A stretch of 8,170 bases of DNA, from positions 1 to 8,170 of the forward strand of contig SKRJ01000252.1 of the NCBI GenBank assembly GCA_007118555.1, read 5' to 3'. Within the stretch, counting starts at the first letter, position 1. Every line of letters begins with the position of its first letter. Under the pieces are notes generated by a model. The model had not been told where the DNA came from and did no database searches. It saw only the letters and a list, made by a program, of their open reading frames with translations. The position numbers and the translations under genes are program-made. Positions 6,396 to 8,170 of this stretch are shown here, in pieces. The stretch is from Anaerolineae bacterium (lineage in GTDB: Bacteria; Chloroflexota; Anaerolineae; UBA1429).

Positions 6396-7478
6396 ATGCG
6401 ATGGCTATCCAGGTTAAAAGAGTCCGTGGATCGCGAGGGATCGGGCGATGGAGAAAATCAACACACCAGGAGCGTGCTCGATCGAGTGAGGCGCAACGAC
6501 CAGCCCCCCATCAAGTCGCCTCCCATGCAGATCGATGGCCGGTGCATGTCGGCCCAAGAGTTTGTGCGGTACATCGAGGGGCTGGACATGCCCCAGCCGC
6601 TGCCCATCCGCTTTTTCCTGCACCATACGTGGATTCCCACCCGCGAGAGCTGGAAGGGACACAATACCCTGCTGGCCATGAAGCGCCACTATGAGAGACA
6701 GCTCTGGCGCGATTCTCAGGGGCGGCTGCGCGAGGGCTGGACCGTGGGCCCCCACCTGTTCGTCGCAGACGACGGCATCTGGCTCTTTTCTGACATCCAT
6801 TATGACGGCGTGGGCGTGTACGGTCATAATCATCTGTCGCGCCATCTCGAAATAGTGGGCAATTACAACGACGAGCTACCCAAGGGAGAGACGCTGCGGA
6901 ACACCATCGTGGCCCTGGGGGTACTCCACGAAAAGCTGGGGCTCGATATCGCCAACCTCCATTTCCACCGTGACTTTTCCAGCAAGTCCTGCCCCGGCTG
7001 GGCCATACAAAAGAGCTGGATCATCCCCCAGGTGCAGCGCTGGATCCAAGAATACCGCGCCTCGCGCCAGCCCCAGGTGCCCCCTGTCGATGAGTTGGCC
7101 TCGCTGCGGGCGGCCCTCGAGCGCCTCGTCGCCGAGCTGACGGTGGATCCCGACCTCGAGTCGACCCTGACCTCTGCGGCCGAGCAGCGCGGGCTGGTGG
7201 GGCCGCTCACCCAGCAGATTCCCGTCGAGATCGACGAGCAGGGCTACATGGTGCAGTTCTTTGTCGAGGCGCTGTTGGCGCCCAGCCACCAGCAGGATGA
7301 GGTGCTGTCGTTGGGCGAGTTCGAGCGCGCCCATGAGGCCGAGGAGGACGGGTCTCCGGAGGGGGATGAGCAGGACCCGAAAGAGGATGGCAAGGCGTCA
7401 TCAAAGCGCTCGCTCCTCTCACAGCGTGTCAAGGCGCCGCCTCACGATCACCACGAGTTCACCGGACGCATTCGCTAA
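6396..7478 (+). CDS. Zinc-dependent N-acetylmuramoyl-L-alanine amidase (Amidase_2/PGRP family)
   Basis: This 360-residue protein starts at ATG 6396 after a purine-rich GGGAGAAGAG site (6381-6390) that begins on the last base of the upstream stop. Family members cleave the bond between N-acetylmuramic acid and L-alanine in peptidoglycan. The catalytic domain spans about 70-212. The zinc ligands are readable: His76 in FLHHTW, then His191 and Cys199 in HRDFSSKSCPGW. Lys197 sits where T7 lysozyme has its catalytic Lys128. The WTVGPHLFVADDGIWLF stretch is typical of one subfamily. At the T7 Tyr46 position there is Pro, and a His usual near the GVH motif is Gly140. After the domain come a helical segment (about 224-265), a GLVGPLTQQ segment (266-274) of the kind seen beside wall-binding modules, and a very acidic, probably disordered tail (about 318-340). 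No signal peptide is present; the N-terminus MRWLSRLKESV could form an amphipathic helix. It is the last gene of the operon. Confidence 0.92.
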   Translation: MRWLSRLKESVDREGSGDGENQHTRSVLDRVRRNDQPPIKSPPMQIDGRCMSAQEFVRYIEGLDMPQPLPIRFFLHHTWIPTRESWKGHNTLLAMKRHYERQLWRDSQGRLREGWTVGPHLFVADDGIWLFSDIHYDGVGVYGHNHLSRHLEIVGNYNDELPKGETLRNTIVALGVLHEKLGLDIANLHFHRDFSSKSCPGWAIQKSWIIPQVQRWIQEYRASRQPQVPPVDELASLRAALERLVAELTVDPDLESTLTSAAEQRGLVGPLTQQIPVEIDEQGYMVQFFVEALLAPSHQQDEVLSLGEFERAHEAEEDGSPEGDEQDPKEDGKASSKRSLLSQRVKAPPHDHHEFTGRIR

Positions 7479-7507
7479 CGCATACGCCGGTACGTAAAAG
7501 TGTAGCA

Positions 7508-7544
7508 GCCCCTCACGACATGGATCGTGAGGGGCCGTTGCTTT
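7508..7544 (+). terminator. Hairpin terminator between convergent genes, possibly bidirectional
   Basis: CCCCTCACGA (7509-7518) pairs perfectly with TCGTGAGGGG (7525-7534) around the six-base loop CATGGA; G7508 with C7535 adds an eleventh pair. The plus-strand tail after it (CGTTGCTTTAT) is only moderately T-rich. Read on the minus strand, the tail is TGCTACACTTTTACG. It lies 29 bases after the amidase stop and 31 bases beyond the stop of the facing protease gene, so it could serve both. Confidence 0.75.
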
Positions 7545-7566
7545 ATCGTGACTCGGTGCATTGCGT

Positions 7567-8170
7567 CTATTTGCGCCTACCCTGCAGCAGGTTGGCGACC
7601 AGGCTCGACATGCACCCCAAGCCCGTGCCGGGTCGGCTCGCGGGGGGATCGGATCCGCCTGGATTGGAGCGGGGCGGGCTGACATCGTTCTGGATGGCGC
7701 GCAACGCATCGGCGCGCCCCCGCCCCTGGGCGTACTCGGGCTCGCCCAGGTCGATAGCGGTGGTGATCAGACGTTCCTTGATCTCGTCCGGCGTGAGGTC
7801 GGGACCCATTTGCAGGAGCAGCGCGCAGAGACCCGCCGCCATGGGCGTGGCCATGCTCGTGCCTGAGGCCTCGGTATAGTAGGTGTCCACCGGCGTGCCC
7901 ATGCTGGTGCCTTTGGCGCGTGCGGCAGTGATCAGATGCCCCGGCAGCAGGATATCGGGCTTGGCCCGTCCGTCGGCGGTGGGGCCCCGGGAGGAAAAGG
8001 GCGCGGCGACATCCTGGTCGGTGGATGCGCCCACAGTGATGACCATGCGCGCCGCCCCCGGTGAGCCGACGGTGCGGCCGGCGGGACCGTCGTTGCCCGC
8101 CGCGGCGCACACGACCACGCCGGCCCCCACGGCCGCATCGCACATTTCGGCCAGAGCGTCGAGGCCATCA
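7567..8170 (-). CDS. Subtilisin-like serine protease (S8 family), N-terminal part outside window
   Basis: The minus strand is open from the right edge to a TAG at 7567-7569, giving about the last 200 residues of a subtilase. The oxyanion-hole Asn lies in AAAGNDGP and the nucleophile Ser (codon 7855-7857) in ASGTSMATP. The catalytic Asp and His must lie beyond the window. A second motif, GTSMGTP, precedes the catalytic one by 17 residues. I recall this pair, with YYTEASG between, from a bacterial S8 subgroup. After the Ser the usual HVAG reads MAAG. The domain ends with TPDEIKERLITTA and a segment ending ADALRAI, then a Pro/Gly/Ser-rich tail and a final segment GCMSSLVANLLQGRRK. An ATG at 8143-8145 is internal; the frame continues upstream of it (GLDALAE). 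The protein is probably secreted, as for most of the family, but its signal is not visible. It is convergent to the operon and shares the hairpin with it. Confidence 0.93.
   Translation of the reverse strand, partial: DGLDALAEMCDAAVGAGVVVCAAAGNDGPAGRTVGSPGAARMVITVGASTDQDVAAPFSSRGPTADGRAKPDILLPGHLITAARAKGTSMGTPVDTYYTEASGTSMATPMAAGLCALLLQMGPDLTPDEIKERLITTAIDLGEPEYAQGRGRADALRAIQNDVSPPRSNPGGSDPPASRPGTGLGCMSSLVANLLQGRRK

Larger units (their letters stand above)
251..7535 (+). other. Predicted five-gene transcription unit
   Basis: Five genes on the plus strand are separated by only 44, 6, 45 and 14 bases. A consensus promoter lies before the first gene and a strong hairpin follows the last, with no clear promoter or terminator between. 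The Shine-Dalgarno sites of the third and fifth genes touch or overlap the upstream stop codons, as expected for translational coupling. The order is transpeptidase, coiled-coil protein, SelB, LysM/glycosidase-like protein, amidase. Co-transcription is an inference from spacing. Confidence 0.65.

Overview
The window is GC-rich bacterial DNA, densely coding, with a consensus sigma-70-type promoter, good Shine-Dalgarno sites and no RNA genes, mobile elements or CRISPR. The protein architectures (a TPR protein with a membrane helix and a YkuD L,D-transpeptidase, a LysM plus glycosidase-like protein, a peptidoglycan amidase, a subtilase with a GTSMGTP...GTSMATP pair) remind me of Chloroflexota, perhaps Anaerolineae. 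That is an inference from protein style; no marker gene is present to prove it.

Layout: the 3' end of an unidentified plus-strand gene (1-177) is followed by a 127-base control region with three phased inverted repeats and a strong promoter (TTGCCC, 17 bases, TATAAT). Five plus-strand genes follow with gaps of 44, 6, 45 and 14 bases: a membrane-anchored TPR/L,D-transpeptidase (305-1861), a soluble coiled-coil protein (1906-3141), the selenocysteine-specific elongation factor SelB (3148-5052, TTG start), a LysM/glycosidase-like protein (5098-6381) and a zinc amidase of the Amidase_2/PGRP family (6396-7478). A perfect hairpin (7508-7535) closes the unit. A convergent subtilisin-like serine protease (S8) runs off the right edge on the minus strand.

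Working together: one promoter and one terminator bracket the five genes, so they are probably one operon. Three of the five have peptidoglycan-related folds: a cross-linking type enzyme, a glycan-binding and possibly glycan-cleaving protein, and an amidase. This suggests cell-wall remodelling. Two things do not fit a plain wall operon. SelB, a translation factor, sits in the middle, and both hydrolase-type proteins lack any visible export signal. The most promising leads are this mixed operon, the non-canonical transpeptidase active site (CSFGC in place of SHGC), the ribbon-helix-helix-like head on the LysM protein, the phased dyads at the promoter, and the single in-frame TGA that separates selB from the next gene.
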